The position numbers and the translations under genes are program-made. A stretch of DNA of 64,000 bases, taken from assembly GCF_937863835.1 (NCBI RefSeq), contig NZ_CALMHT010000072.1:26028-90027 (forward strand), read 5' to 3'. The notes below the pieces were generated by a model. The model was not told the origin of the DNA. It made no database searches and worked only from the letters and a program-made list of their open reading frames with translations. This DNA comes from an uncultured Prevotella sp. Its GTDB lineage: Bacteria; Bacteroidota; Bacteroidia; Bacteroidales; Bacteroidaceae. How positions within the stretch are numbered: position 1 is the first letter of the stretch; every line of letters begins with the position of its first letter. Below, one piece after another: positions 19,003-27,838 of the stretch.

Positions 19003-21015
19003 ATGAAACTAAATAAATTTTTTATCGGAGCTGTCATGGCTACAGCAACATGTATTGGACTCGGTTCCTGTACAGATACTATAGCTTTTGGAAATTCTTT
19101 CTTGGAAAAAGCTCCTGGTGGAACAGTAACAGAAGATACTGTTTTCAATAATCCAGAATATACTCGCCAATTCCTAGCAGGTGTATATTCTTTACAATAT
19201 TATGGTTTACCTTGGCGTAGTTCTTCTTCCTCTCCTCTTACAGCCAGTTATTGGAATGGTGAAGTGGAAGCCCTTTCAGATTGTTTCCAATTATATTTCC
19301 AGAGTTCTGTCTTGTATAAGCAGTATTATACAGGTGCGTTTACTGCGTCTACTGGCGGCGGTGTATATGGATTCCTGACAGAAAACACATGGGAGTTGGT
19401 ACGTAGAGCATACAAACTAATAGAGAATGTAAGTAAGGTCCCTAATATGGAACAGACAGAGAAAGACCGCTTGGTAGCAGAGGCAAAATGTCTTATAGCT
19501 TCTACCTATTTCAATATGTTCCGCCATTATGGAGGTCTGCCTATTATCACAGGTTCTTTCTCTGGCTTGGATGGGTCTTATAATTTGCCACGTGCTTCAG
19601 TAGAGAATACAGTTAAGTTTATGGTTGGTTTATTAGATGATGCTTCTAAGACGAGCTCTTTACCTTGGTCCTTTACAAGTGATGAAGCTACTTCGGAAGT
19701 AGGTCATTGGACAAAGGCAGGCGCAATGGCATTAAAGTGTAAAATACTTCAATTTGCCGCTTCACCATTGTTTAATGCCGACCAAGGATATTATGGAGGT
19801 ACCACAGATGCTGAAAAAGACAGTCTTGTATGGTATGGAGGTTATGATAAGAGTCGTTGGACAGCATGTAAGACAGCATGTAAAGCCTTTTTTGACGCCC
19901 TTGCTGCAAACGGTGGTTACAGTCTTGTACAACCCACAGCAAATACACAAGAGGCATATCGTTATGCATACCGTTCTGCATATTGGAATGAGAACAGTTC
20001 TGAAATACTGCATTCAGTACGTGTAACCAATTCTACCCGTGATTCAAAATATCAGTGGTTGTATTTGAGAGGTAATGACCGTCTGTCATATTGTCTGACT
20101 GAGGAGTATGCAGAGATGTTCCCTTGGGCAGATGGTACACCATTTGATTGGGATGAGGCTGAAAAAGCTGGTAAATTAGACCAGATGTTTGTCAAGGGAG
20201 ATACAGTTGCCAAACAGCAACTTTTGCAAAATCGTGTATACACCCGTGATCCCCGTCTATATGAAACAGCTGATGTCAATGGTGCATTGCAGGTTATTAA
20301 TGATGCGGATGGTTCCACATCTGGTGCCAATTATGAAATATGGGTAGGAGGTACTCAGGGTGGTACAAGTCAGAAGAATGAATCCGGCGCGTATGCGACA
20401 AGTTATCGTCTCAACAAATATGTTGTTGGCGACCTCATGTATACATCAATGCATTATCCACAATGGGATGTACTACGCCTGTCAGACCTCTATCTGGTCT
20501 ATGCCGAAGCTTTATTACAATCTGATGATAATAACACAGAAGCTCTTAAATATGTAGATGCAGTTCGTGCCCGTGTAGGACTTAAAGGTCTTGCAGCCAG
20601 CAACCCATCTAAGAATTTAACATCCAATAAAGCAAATCTTTTAGAGGAGATCTTGCGTGAACGTGCCTGTGAATTAGGTTTTGAAGATACACGCTATTTT
20701 GATATGATCCGTTATAAACGTACAGACCTGTTCAAAAAAGAACTACATGGATTGCGTATTTACCGTTTGGTCAAAAATACGACGACAGGTGTTTGGGAAA
20801 GATCGGCGACACAATGGTATAATGGTGACAGAAAAACTGCAAAACAGGGACAACCCTCATATTATGAACCGTCTCATTTTGATTATGAGAAATTTGTAAT
20901 CGCAAATGGTACCCGTGCGTGGTGGACGGATTATGATAATAAATGGTTGTTACAACCATTCCCTACGACTGAACTGAATAAGGGATATGGACTCATACAG
21001 AATCCTGGTTGGTGA
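19003..21015 (+). CDS. SusD/RagB-family lipoprotein (pair 2)
   Basis: Lipobox GLGSCTD; AKCLIASTYFNMFRHYGGLPI; LREILRERACELGFEDTRYFDMIRYK-like SusD C-terminus. ATG at 19003 (MKLNKFF) preferred over the track start at 18967. Confidence 0.93.
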   Translation: MKLNKFFIGAVMATATCIGLGSCTDTIAFGNSFLEKAPGGTVTEDTVFNNPEYTRQFLAGVYSLQYYGLPWRSSSSSPLTASYWNGEVEALSDCFQLYFQSSVLYKQYYTGAFTASTGGGVYGFLTENTWELVRRAYKLIENVSKVPNMEQTEKDRLVAEAKCLIASTYFNMFRHYGGLPIITGSFSGLDGSYNLPRASVENTVKFMVGLLDDASKTSSLPWSFTSDEATSEVGHWTKAGAMALKCKILQFAASPLFNADQGYYGGTTDAEKDSLVWYGGYDKSRWTACKTACKAFFDALAANGGYSLVQPTANTQEAYRYAYRSAYWNENSSEILHSVRVTNSTRDSKYQWLYLRGNDRLSYCLTEEYAEMFPWADGTPFDWDEAEKAGKLDQMFVKGDTVAKQQLLQNRVYTRDPRLYETADVNGALQVINDADGSTSGANYEIWVGGTQGGTSQKNESGAYATSYRLNKYVVGDLMYTSMHYPQWDVLRLSDLYLVYAEALLQSDDNNTEALKYVDAVRARVGLKGLAASNPSKNLTSNKANLLEEILRERACELGFEDTRYFDMIRYKRTDLFKKELHGLRIYRLVKNTTTGVWERSATQWYNGDRKTAKQGQPSYYEPSHFDYEKFVIANGTRAWWTDYDNKWLLQPFPTTELNKGYGLIQNPGW

Positions 21016-21060
21016 TAATATGTTTGAAGTCGAAATACATTCAATAAAACGATAAAATAT

Positions 21061-23883
21061 ATGAAAAGAAATAATATCATAGTGTTTGCAGTATTAGCAG
21101 GTTTCTGTCTGCCTGCTGCAGCACAGCAATATAAAGATTCACTTAAAAATGATCGATTTGAAGATCAACTGATCGATGTTGGTGCAAACAGGACATTCAA
21201 GCTTAGTGAATCTACCGCATCTGTTTCTCTGATAACCAACAAGGAAACAGATAAGCGCAGTGCAAAAAATATAGGCAATTCCATTCTGGGACAAGGTCTG
21301 GGACTTATATCCTTGCAGAATTCAGGTAATTATGCAGCTGCTAATCCCACTTTCTATGTACGTGGATTACAGAGTCTCTCTGGTAGTACACCTTTAATAT
21401 TAGTAGACGGAATAGAACGTAGTATAGACAACATTACACCTGAAGAAGTTGAAAATGTTCAGATACTGAAAGATGCCGCAGCTGTATCTCTGTATGGATA
21501 TAAAGGTGCCAACGGTGCTGTTCTTATTACGACAAAACGAGGAAAATACAATTCTAAGTCGATAACAGTAACATTAGACCATGTCTTTAATTTTATGGCC
21601 AACAAACCAAAGTTTGTTGATGCTTCAACTTATGCGAAAGCGATGAATGAAGCTTATGCGAACGATGGTTACGGGAATAATTATCGTTATTCGGATAATG
21701 AGATATCTGCTTTCCAAAGTGGTCAATACCCATATTATTATCCAAATGTTGATTGGGTAAATGAAACATTCAAGGATAATGCCGCCACGAACAAAATTAA
21801 CGCCCAGTTTACTGGTGGTGGTCAGAAGTTCCGTTATTATGCAATGATAGACCTTTTGTCAGATAAAGGTTTTATCAAGAACCCTAATGAGAATGATGGT
21901 TATTCGACACAGAATAAGTATGTCAAAGGCAACATGCGTGCAAACATTGATGTAGATTTGACACCTACAACCAAAATTACAGCCAATATCCTTGGCGTAC
22001 TTCTTGAAACAAGTCGTCCAGGTTCTAATGTAGATCTTTGGGATATGATATATTCTACGCCTTCTGCTGCATATCCGATCAAGTCGGAAAGTGGAAACTG
22101 GGGTGGTAGTAATACATGGGCTGGAACTTCAAACCCTGTCGCACAATCGGTTGGAGCCGCTTATTATAAGAATCATACCCGTAGCTTGTTCTCTGATTTG
22201 ACTCTCCGTCAGGATCTTTCCGGATGGGTAAAAGGTTTGGCTGCCCAAGCTCGCGCCAGTTATGATAATACATCTAACATATATGAAAACCATAGTAAGA
22301 CATATATATACAACGTGACCGTTCCGACATGGGCTGCCGATGCTACTGAACCTACAGCTACTGTAAGCACTTATGGAACTGACTCTGAAATGGGTACAGG
22401 AGCAGATGTAAATACATTCTCACGCCGTTTCCATTTTGATTTCGGTTTCGATTATCAGAACAAATTCGGAGACCATTCTATATATAGTCAGTTAAAATGG
22501 GATTATGAATACGAAGAAGCCAATGGTTATAATACAACAATTTATCGCCAGAATTTCTCATGGTTCAATCATTATGGATATAAAGAGCGCTATTTTGCAG
22601 ACCTTTCACTTGTATACTCAGGTTCTAGTAGATTAGCTCCTAGTACGAAGTGGAGTTTTTCTCCAACAGTTTCAGCTGCATGGGTGATCTCAAAAGAAAA
22701 TTTCATGAAAAATATTTCATGGGTCGATTTCTTGAAACTTCGTGCATCTTTTGGTATCATCAATCAAGACTTACTTCCTAACAGCACATGGACATACTAC
22801 GTTCAGCAGTATCAGGTATCCGGTGGTACATATCCATTCAATTCAGGATGGGGATCAGATTTCGGACGTACCTATCTTGACCGTCTTGCTACGACAAATC
22901 CATCTCATGAAAAAGCTTACAAATATAATGTCGGTGTAGATGCTACCTTGTTCCATGGTCTTAATGTTACGATCGATGGATATTATCAGCGCCGTTCTGA
23001 TATTTGGGTTGAAGCATCAGGTAAATATACAGCACTCGTCGGTGTAGATGCACCTTATGAGAACGCAGGTATAGTAGACAGTTGGGGCGCAGAATTAGGA
23101 TTGGACTATTCTAAACAGATAGGACAGGTTACATTCAATGTAGGAGGAAATCTTAATTATAATAGAAATAAGATTAAGGAACAGTTGGAAGAGCCCCGTC
23201 TATACAGCAATTTAGTACAGACAGGAAACTCATTGAATCAGATATATGGTCTGAAAGCAATCGGTTTCTTCAAGGACGATGCCGATATAGCCAATAGTCC
23301 TACTCAGACATTCTCTACAGTAAAGCCGGGTGATATCAAGTATGAAGATGTCAATGGTGATAATACAATTGATGCCAATGACAAAGTAGCAATCGGATAT
23401 TCTACAGTAGCACCTCAGTTGTATTATTCTATTCATCTGGGTGCTGAATGGAAGGGCTTCGGTATTGATATGATGTTCCAGGGAACAGGACGTTATTCAG
23501 CAATCCTGAATACAAAGAGTATGTATTGGCCACTTATTAATAATACGACCATTTCCCAGTATTATTATGACAATCGTTGGACATCAGACAACCAGAATGC
23601 AAAATTTCCACGTTTAAGTTCTGTAAGCAATGCGAACAACTATCAGACTAATACAATCTGGTTGGCCGACCGTTCTTTCTTAAAACTGCGCAATGTGGAA
23701 GTTTACTATAATTTTGCAAAGTGTTTGTTGCAGAAAACGAAAGTCGTAAATGCTGCGAAGATTTATGTTCGTGGAACAGATTTGTTCTGTATAGATCATC
23801 TGGATGTTTCTGATCCTGAATCTTATGGAGCTACGAACCCGCTTACACGTAGTGTTGTAGTAGGACTCTCTGTTACTTTCTAA
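21061..23883 (+). CDS. SusC/RagA-family TonB-dependent receptor without the N-terminal carboxypeptidase-like domain (pair 3)
   Basis: 940 aa; signal peptide then directly plug region FYVRGLQSLSGSTPLILVDGIERSIDNITPEEVENVQILKDAAAVSLYGYKGANGAVLITTKRG. Confidence 0.94.
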   Translation: MKRNNIIVFAVLAGFCLPAAAQQYKDSLKNDRFEDQLIDVGANRTFKLSESTASVSLITNKETDKRSAKNIGNSILGQGLGLISLQNSGNYAAANPTFYVRGLQSLSGSTPLILVDGIERSIDNITPEEVENVQILKDAAAVSLYGYKGANGAVLITTKRGKYNSKSITVTLDHVFNFMANKPKFVDASTYAKAMNEAYANDGYGNNYRYSDNEISAFQSGQYPYYYPNVDWVNETFKDNAATNKINAQFTGGGQKFRYYAMIDLLSDKGFIKNPNENDGYSTQNKYVKGNMRANIDVDLTPTTKITANILGVLLETSRPGSNVDLWDMIYSTPSAAYPIKSESGNWGGSNTWAGTSNPVAQSVGAAYYKNHTRSLFSDLTLRQDLSGWVKGLAAQARASYDNTSNIYENHSKTYIYNVTVPTWAADATEPTATVSTYGTDSEMGTGADVNTFSRRFHFDFGFDYQNKFGDHSIYSQLKWDYEYEEANGYNTTIYRQNFSWFNHYGYKERYFADLSLVYSGSSRLAPSTKWSFSPTVSAAWVISKENFMKNISWVDFLKLRASFGIINQDLLPNSTWTYYVQQYQVSGGTYPFNSGWGSDFGRTYLDRLATTNPSHEKAYKYNVGVDATLFHGLNVTIDGYYQRRSDIWVEASGKYTALVGVDAPYENAGIVDSWGAELGLDYSKQIGQVTFNVGGNLNYNRNKIKEQLEEPRLYSNLVQTGNSLNQIYGLKAIGFFKDDADIANSPTQTFSTVKPGDIKYEDVNGDNTIDANDKVAIGYSTVAPQLYYSIHLGAEWKGFGIDMMFQGTGRYSAILNTKSMYWPLINNTTISQYYYDNRWTSDNQNAKFPRLSSVSNANNYQTNTIWLADRSFLKLRNVEVYYNFAKCLLQKTKVVNAAKIYVRGTDLFCIDHLDVSDPESYGATNPLTRSVVVGLSVTF

Positions 23884-23922
23884 TGAGGAAAGATTATATA
23901 AAGAAAGAAAAAATTCAAAATA

Positions 23923-25680
23923 ATGAATATTATGAAACTAAATAAAATAATAGGCGTTGGTCTTGGAGTTTTAGCTCTTGCTTCATGTAATGACAAGATG
24001 GACTACAAAGAATATAACGCATACGATAAGGATTATGTCAGTTCAAGTATGACTTATGTAGGCAACTTGATGACTGATATATATAATTATGCAGATTATG
24101 ATTTCGGACAGAATTTCGGTGGAGCTATTTTAGGTTCTGCTACGGATGAGAGCGAGTTTGCTACATCAGGTAACTCTATACAGGATCTTTATGATGGTGC
24201 ATGGAGTCCAACCAATGCCCATAGTACAATGTGGACTAACATGTATTCGGGTATTGCCGACTGTAATCTCGTGCTGCACGAGTTCCAAGGCTTGACATTC
24301 TCTGCAGACTCGCTTAACAGTGATTATGAACAGCAGATATATCGCTATCAGAACTACAAATGGGAATCACGTTTCTGGAGAGCATATTTCTATTTTAATC
24401 TTGTTCGCCAGTATGGGGCTGTACCTTTGATAACAAAGAGTGTCGTTGGAGGGAATGCTGATGAGATCAATAGTATGTCAAGAACATCGTCCGATTCCAT
24501 ATACAAATTTATCATGGACGAATGTGACATCGTAAAGGATTCTATCATAGCGGATTATAGTAATCTTGGAAATATGGCTTTACCAAGTAGTGCCGCAGAA
24601 ACAGGTAGAGCGGATAAGTTGGCTGTACTAGCCTTACGTGCGCGTGCCGCTTTATATTGGGCGAGTCCTCTGTTTAATACTTCAAATGATAAACAACGCT
24701 ATCATACAGCTGCCCTGTATACAAAGGAATTGTTGGATGCATGTGATGCACGTGGTAAGAAGTTGGCAGCAGATTATTCATCATTATGGGCTACTGATAA
24801 CTGGAGTAACGCCTCTGTTACATGTGAAATCATATTTGGTCGCCGTATTTACGGAACCGGTACCGGTGGTACATCTGCAGTTTTCGAAAAATACAATTAT
24901 CCAATAGGCATTGAAGGCGGAGCAGGTGGAAACTGTCCGACCCAGAATCTTGTTGATGCTTATGAAATGCAGAAGACAGGTTTGGGTATCAATGAGTCTG
25001 GTAGTGGATATAAAGAAAGTGATCCATATACTGGCCGTGATCCAAGATTTACAGCCACTGTAGCAAAGAACGGTGATACATGGCCTACTGTATATAAGAC
25101 TGCGTTGCAGACTTATTATGGAGGAACTAATGGAGAACCTGTTGCCAGTGCCACTCCTACAGGATATTATGTTAAGAAACTCTGTCATGGAGCCATCAAT
25201 TTAGCTGCAAATTCTAAGTATGCTGCCGATAACCATACATGGATAACTTTCCGTCTAGGTGAGTTCTATCTGAATATGGCAGAGGCATTGTATAAATATC
25301 TTGGTTCTCCTACGGCTACAAGTTCTGAGTTCCCTACATCCGCGATTGAATATATCAACAAGGTGCGTGCACGTGTTAGTATGCCAAACTTCCCGACAAC
25401 GCTGAGTAATGATGCTTTTTGGGCAAAATATACAAATGAGCGAATGGTCGAATTAGCTTTTGAAGGACATCGTTTTTGGGATGTTCGTCGCTGGAAGGAA
25501 GCTGACAAGTATTTCAAGAGCATACAGGAAATGAAACTTACGAAGAATGATGACGGAACAATCACATACACCCGTAAAACTGTCAGTCGTCAGTGGGCAG
25601 ATAAAATGTATCTGTTCCCTATACCACAGACTGAGATAATGAAAAACAAGAATCTGACCCAGAATACCGGTTGGGAATAA
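23923..25680 (+). CDS. SusD/RagB-family lipoprotein (pair 3)
   Basis: 585 aa; LASCNDKMDY lipobox, RAYFYFNLVRQYGAVPLI, ERMVELAFEGHRFWDVRRWKEADKYF. Confidence 0.95.
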   Translation: MNIMKLNKIIGVGLGVLALASCNDKMDYKEYNAYDKDYVSSSMTYVGNLMTDIYNYADYDFGQNFGGAILGSATDESEFATSGNSIQDLYDGAWSPTNAHSTMWTNMYSGIADCNLVLHEFQGLTFSADSLNSDYEQQIYRYQNYKWESRFWRAYFYFNLVRQYGAVPLITKSVVGGNADEINSMSRTSSDSIYKFIMDECDIVKDSIIADYSNLGNMALPSSAAETGRADKLAVLALRARAALYWASPLFNTSNDKQRYHTAALYTKELLDACDARGKKLAADYSSLWATDNWSNASVTCEIIFGRRIYGTGTGGTSAVFEKYNYPIGIEGGAGGNCPTQNLVDAYEMQKTGLGINESGSGYKESDPYTGRDPRFTATVAKNGDTWPTVYKTALQTYYGGTNGEPVASATPTGYYVKKLCHGAINLAANSKYAADNHTWITFRLGEFYLNMAEALYKYLGSPTATSSEFPTSAIEYINKVRARVSMPNFPTTLSNDAFWAKYTNERMVELAFEGHRFWDVRRWKEADKYFKSIQEMKLTKNDDGTITYTRKTVSRQWADKMYLFPIPQTEIMKNKNLTQNTGWE

Positions 25681-25732
25681 ATAACATACTTTAGTTGTTA
25701 ATAGTTAATTGTTATTCAGTATGATTATTGCG

Positions 25733-25761
25733 CCCGTAACACTCTCCATGAGTGTTACGGG
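25733..25761 (+). terminator. Strong intergenic hairpin (terminator or processing signal) after SusD pair 3
   Basis: CCCGTAACACTC-TCCAT-GAGTGTTACGGG, a perfect 12 bp stem; no clear U-tract follows. Confidence 0.5.
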
Positions 25762-25821
25762 TATGCTATATAAGATGTAGTGAAGAACGGCTCAAAATCT
25801 AATAAACAATCATTAATAAAA

Positions 25822-27237
25822 ATGGAATCTGCACATAAAATTATTGTTGCTGTCTGCATCATGATTATACAAAGTATAAGCATGACAGCTCGTGAATATA
25901 ATGTTCGTGACTTCGGTGCTGTAGGTGACGGTCGTGCGCTCGACAGTAAAGCTATCAACAAAGCTATTGACGCATGTGTAGCTGATGGCGGTGGCAAAGT
26001 GGAAATACCTGCCGGCACCTTTCTTTGTGGTAGCATCAGACTGAAGAGCAATATAGAATTGCATCTGGAGGCAGGTGCTAAAATTCTTGCTGCCCCTGCC
26101 GGTATGAATGTTTATGATGAAAGCGAGAAGTTTGAAGGCAAGCAATATCAGGATGGAGGACATACGTTTTTTCATAACAGTCTGATATGGGCCGACGGTC
26201 AGCGCAATATCTCTATTACAGGTCATGGTATGATTGATGGCGAGGGCTTGACAAAGAAGGATAACGAACATGCAGGTATCGTGGATGGTGGCAGTATCGG
26301 AACAGGTGACAAGACTATCGCTATGAAACTTTGTCAGAATGTCACGATCAGAGATATTACTATTTTTCGCGGAGGACACTTTGGAATCATTATAACAGGT
26401 TGCGATATCGTCAATATAGATAATGTCATTGTTGACACCAATCGTGATGGCATAGATATTGATTGTTGTAAGTATGTGACAGTTAGCAATACAAAAGTGA
26501 ATACACCTCATGATGATGCCATCGTGATAAAAAGTTCTTATGCACTCAACCGTCCTGTGCCTTCTGAACATATCCTTGTAACCAACTGTATCGTGACAGG
26601 GTACCAGCTTGGCACTTTTCTTGATGGGACTTATAAACCGGAACCGGTCAATTGGGTGTGTGGAAGGATTAAACTAGGTACTGAGAGTAACGGCGGATAT
26701 AGGGACATTGCCATCAGTAATTGTACCTGCATTTGGAGCAGTGGCCTTGCTTTTGAAACAGTAGACGGAGGTTTGATGGAGAATATCGTAGTATCCAATA
26801 TTACTATGAATCACGTTCATCATTATCCGATATACATTACGACCGGTTGCCGAAACCGCGGTCCTGTTGCTGATGTCGTTTCCCGTGCAGAGAATATATC
26901 TATCAATAATGTGATGGCCACGGATGTCGATTCTCTAGCTGGAATCATTGTGACAGGTATGCCGAATCAGCCATTAAGGAATATTTCGTTGAGTAATATT
27001 ACTGTCGAATACCGTGGCGGGGGGACAAAAGATCTGTCAACACGTAAATACAGAGAACAGGGTACGAATTACCCTGAACCCCGTTGGGCTGGACCGACAC
27101 CAGCTTATGGCATTTATGCCCGCCATGTGAATGGCCTGCGTCTCCGTGATATACATCTAACAACAATCAAGCCCGAGGCCCGACCGATGATAATTACCGA
27201 TGATGTCCATAATCTGGATTCGACCTATGTACAATAA
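25822..27237 (+). CDS. GH28-family glycoside hydrolase
   Basis: YNVRDFGAVGDGRALDSKAINKAIDACVADGGGKVEIPAGTFLCGSI...NRDGIDIDCC...HDDAIVIKSS...IKLGTESNGG. ATG at 25822 gives a cleaner signal peptide than the track's GTG at 25780. Confidence 0.9.
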   Translation: MESAHKIIVAVCIMIIQSISMTAREYNVRDFGAVGDGRALDSKAINKAIDACVADGGGKVEIPAGTFLCGSIRLKSNIELHLEAGAKILAAPAGMNVYDESEKFEGKQYQDGGHTFFHNSLIWADGQRNISITGHGMIDGEGLTKKDNEHAGIVDGGSIGTGDKTIAMKLCQNVTIRDITIFRGGHFGIIITGCDIVNIDNVIVDTNRDGIDIDCCKYVTVSNTKVNTPHDDAIVIKSSYALNRPVPSEHILVTNCIVTGYQLGTFLDGTYKPEPVNWVCGRIKLGTESNGGYRDIAISNCTCIWSSGLAFETVDGGLMENIVVSNITMNHVHHYPIYITTGCRNRGPVADVVSRAENISINNVMATDVDSLAGIIVTGMPNQPLRNISLSNITVEYRGGGTKDLSTRKYREQGTNYPEPRWAGPTPAYGIYARHVNGLRLRDIHLTTIKPEARPMIITDDVHNLDSTYVQ

Positions 27238-27664
27238 GATGTTTTTTTAAAAAATAACGTCACAATATCGCGGTCGGTCTGTTTATCGATGGTTCAAGGT
27301 GTTGACAACCCCACATATTATCATCGGAACATCACAAGAGTTGTATGCTTTTACTAGAGATGAAAAGTATCTGCCCATTGGTTTTGAACAAAATTTAGGC
27401 CTAAATTTGTATCAATCTCAGTGCTTTCGCAGTGCATTTCCATTGGTTTGGCATCAAATTTAGGCCTAAATCTTGTTCGAAAACAGTGGATTTGTTATTC
27501 AAAACCACTGCTTTTGAAATAGAGGCGGACGATTGTGGAGATATAAATGTTAAAATAAGAATGAACTGGTGGCGTTTCTGCCATTTTTTGTGGTGATATA
27601 AACAGTCAGAACCCCAGTAAAGATGAGGGCTGCGATATTGTGACGTTGTTTTTCAAAAAAAATC
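27238..27664. mobile_element. MITE-like element with imperfect terminal inverted repeats and no ORF
   Basis: Left end GATGTTTTTTTAAAAAATAACGTCACAATATCGC (27238-27271) matches the reverse complement of the right end GCGATATTGTGACGTTGTTTTTCAAAAAAAATC (27632-27664); TAA flanks both ends. Confidence 0.6.
27375..27471. repeat. Two direct repeats each containing the palindrome ATTTAGGCCTAAAT
   Basis: CCATTGGTTTTGAACAAAATTTAGGCCTAAAT (from 27375) and CCATTGGTTTGGCATCAAATTTAGGCCTAAAT (from 27440), offset about 65 bp. Confidence 0.85.
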
Positions 27665-27768
27665 TAAGTAGATGTAATATTCCTTCTACTTTTTCCTAAT
27701 AAAAGGGAGCAGTCGGATGTAATGCAAAAAAAATACATCATAATTTTTTTTCTTCTAACAAAACCTAT

Positions 27769-27776
27769 TATCTTTG
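27769..27776 (+). promoter_or_regulatory. Bacteroidetes-type -7 box (TATCTTTG) upstream of GH2
   Basis: TAnnTTTG match about 62 nt upstream of the ATG at 27839. Confidence 0.45.
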
Positions 27777-27838
27777 CATTTTCAAATGCCTTTTTACTAA
27801 AATAATATACTAAAACAAATTACTAAAACAAACAAGTT

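Noticed and set aside
24784-25188. 134 aa minus-strand ORF inside SusD pair 3
   Set aside because: Fully antisense to a clear SusD gene; no recognisable domain.
8873-25680. Large direct repeats among the three SusC/SusD pairs as recent tandem duplication
   Set aside because: Only family-level motifs such as KDASATA are shared; overall sequences and domain content differ.
25813-26571. 252 aa minus-strand ORF inside GH28
   Set aside because: Antisense shadow of a well-supported GH28; composition typical of spurious frames.
27238-27664. CRISPR array or integron-type cassette array
   Set aside because: Only two degenerate repeat copies and no cas or integrase genes nearby; TIR structure fits a MITE better.
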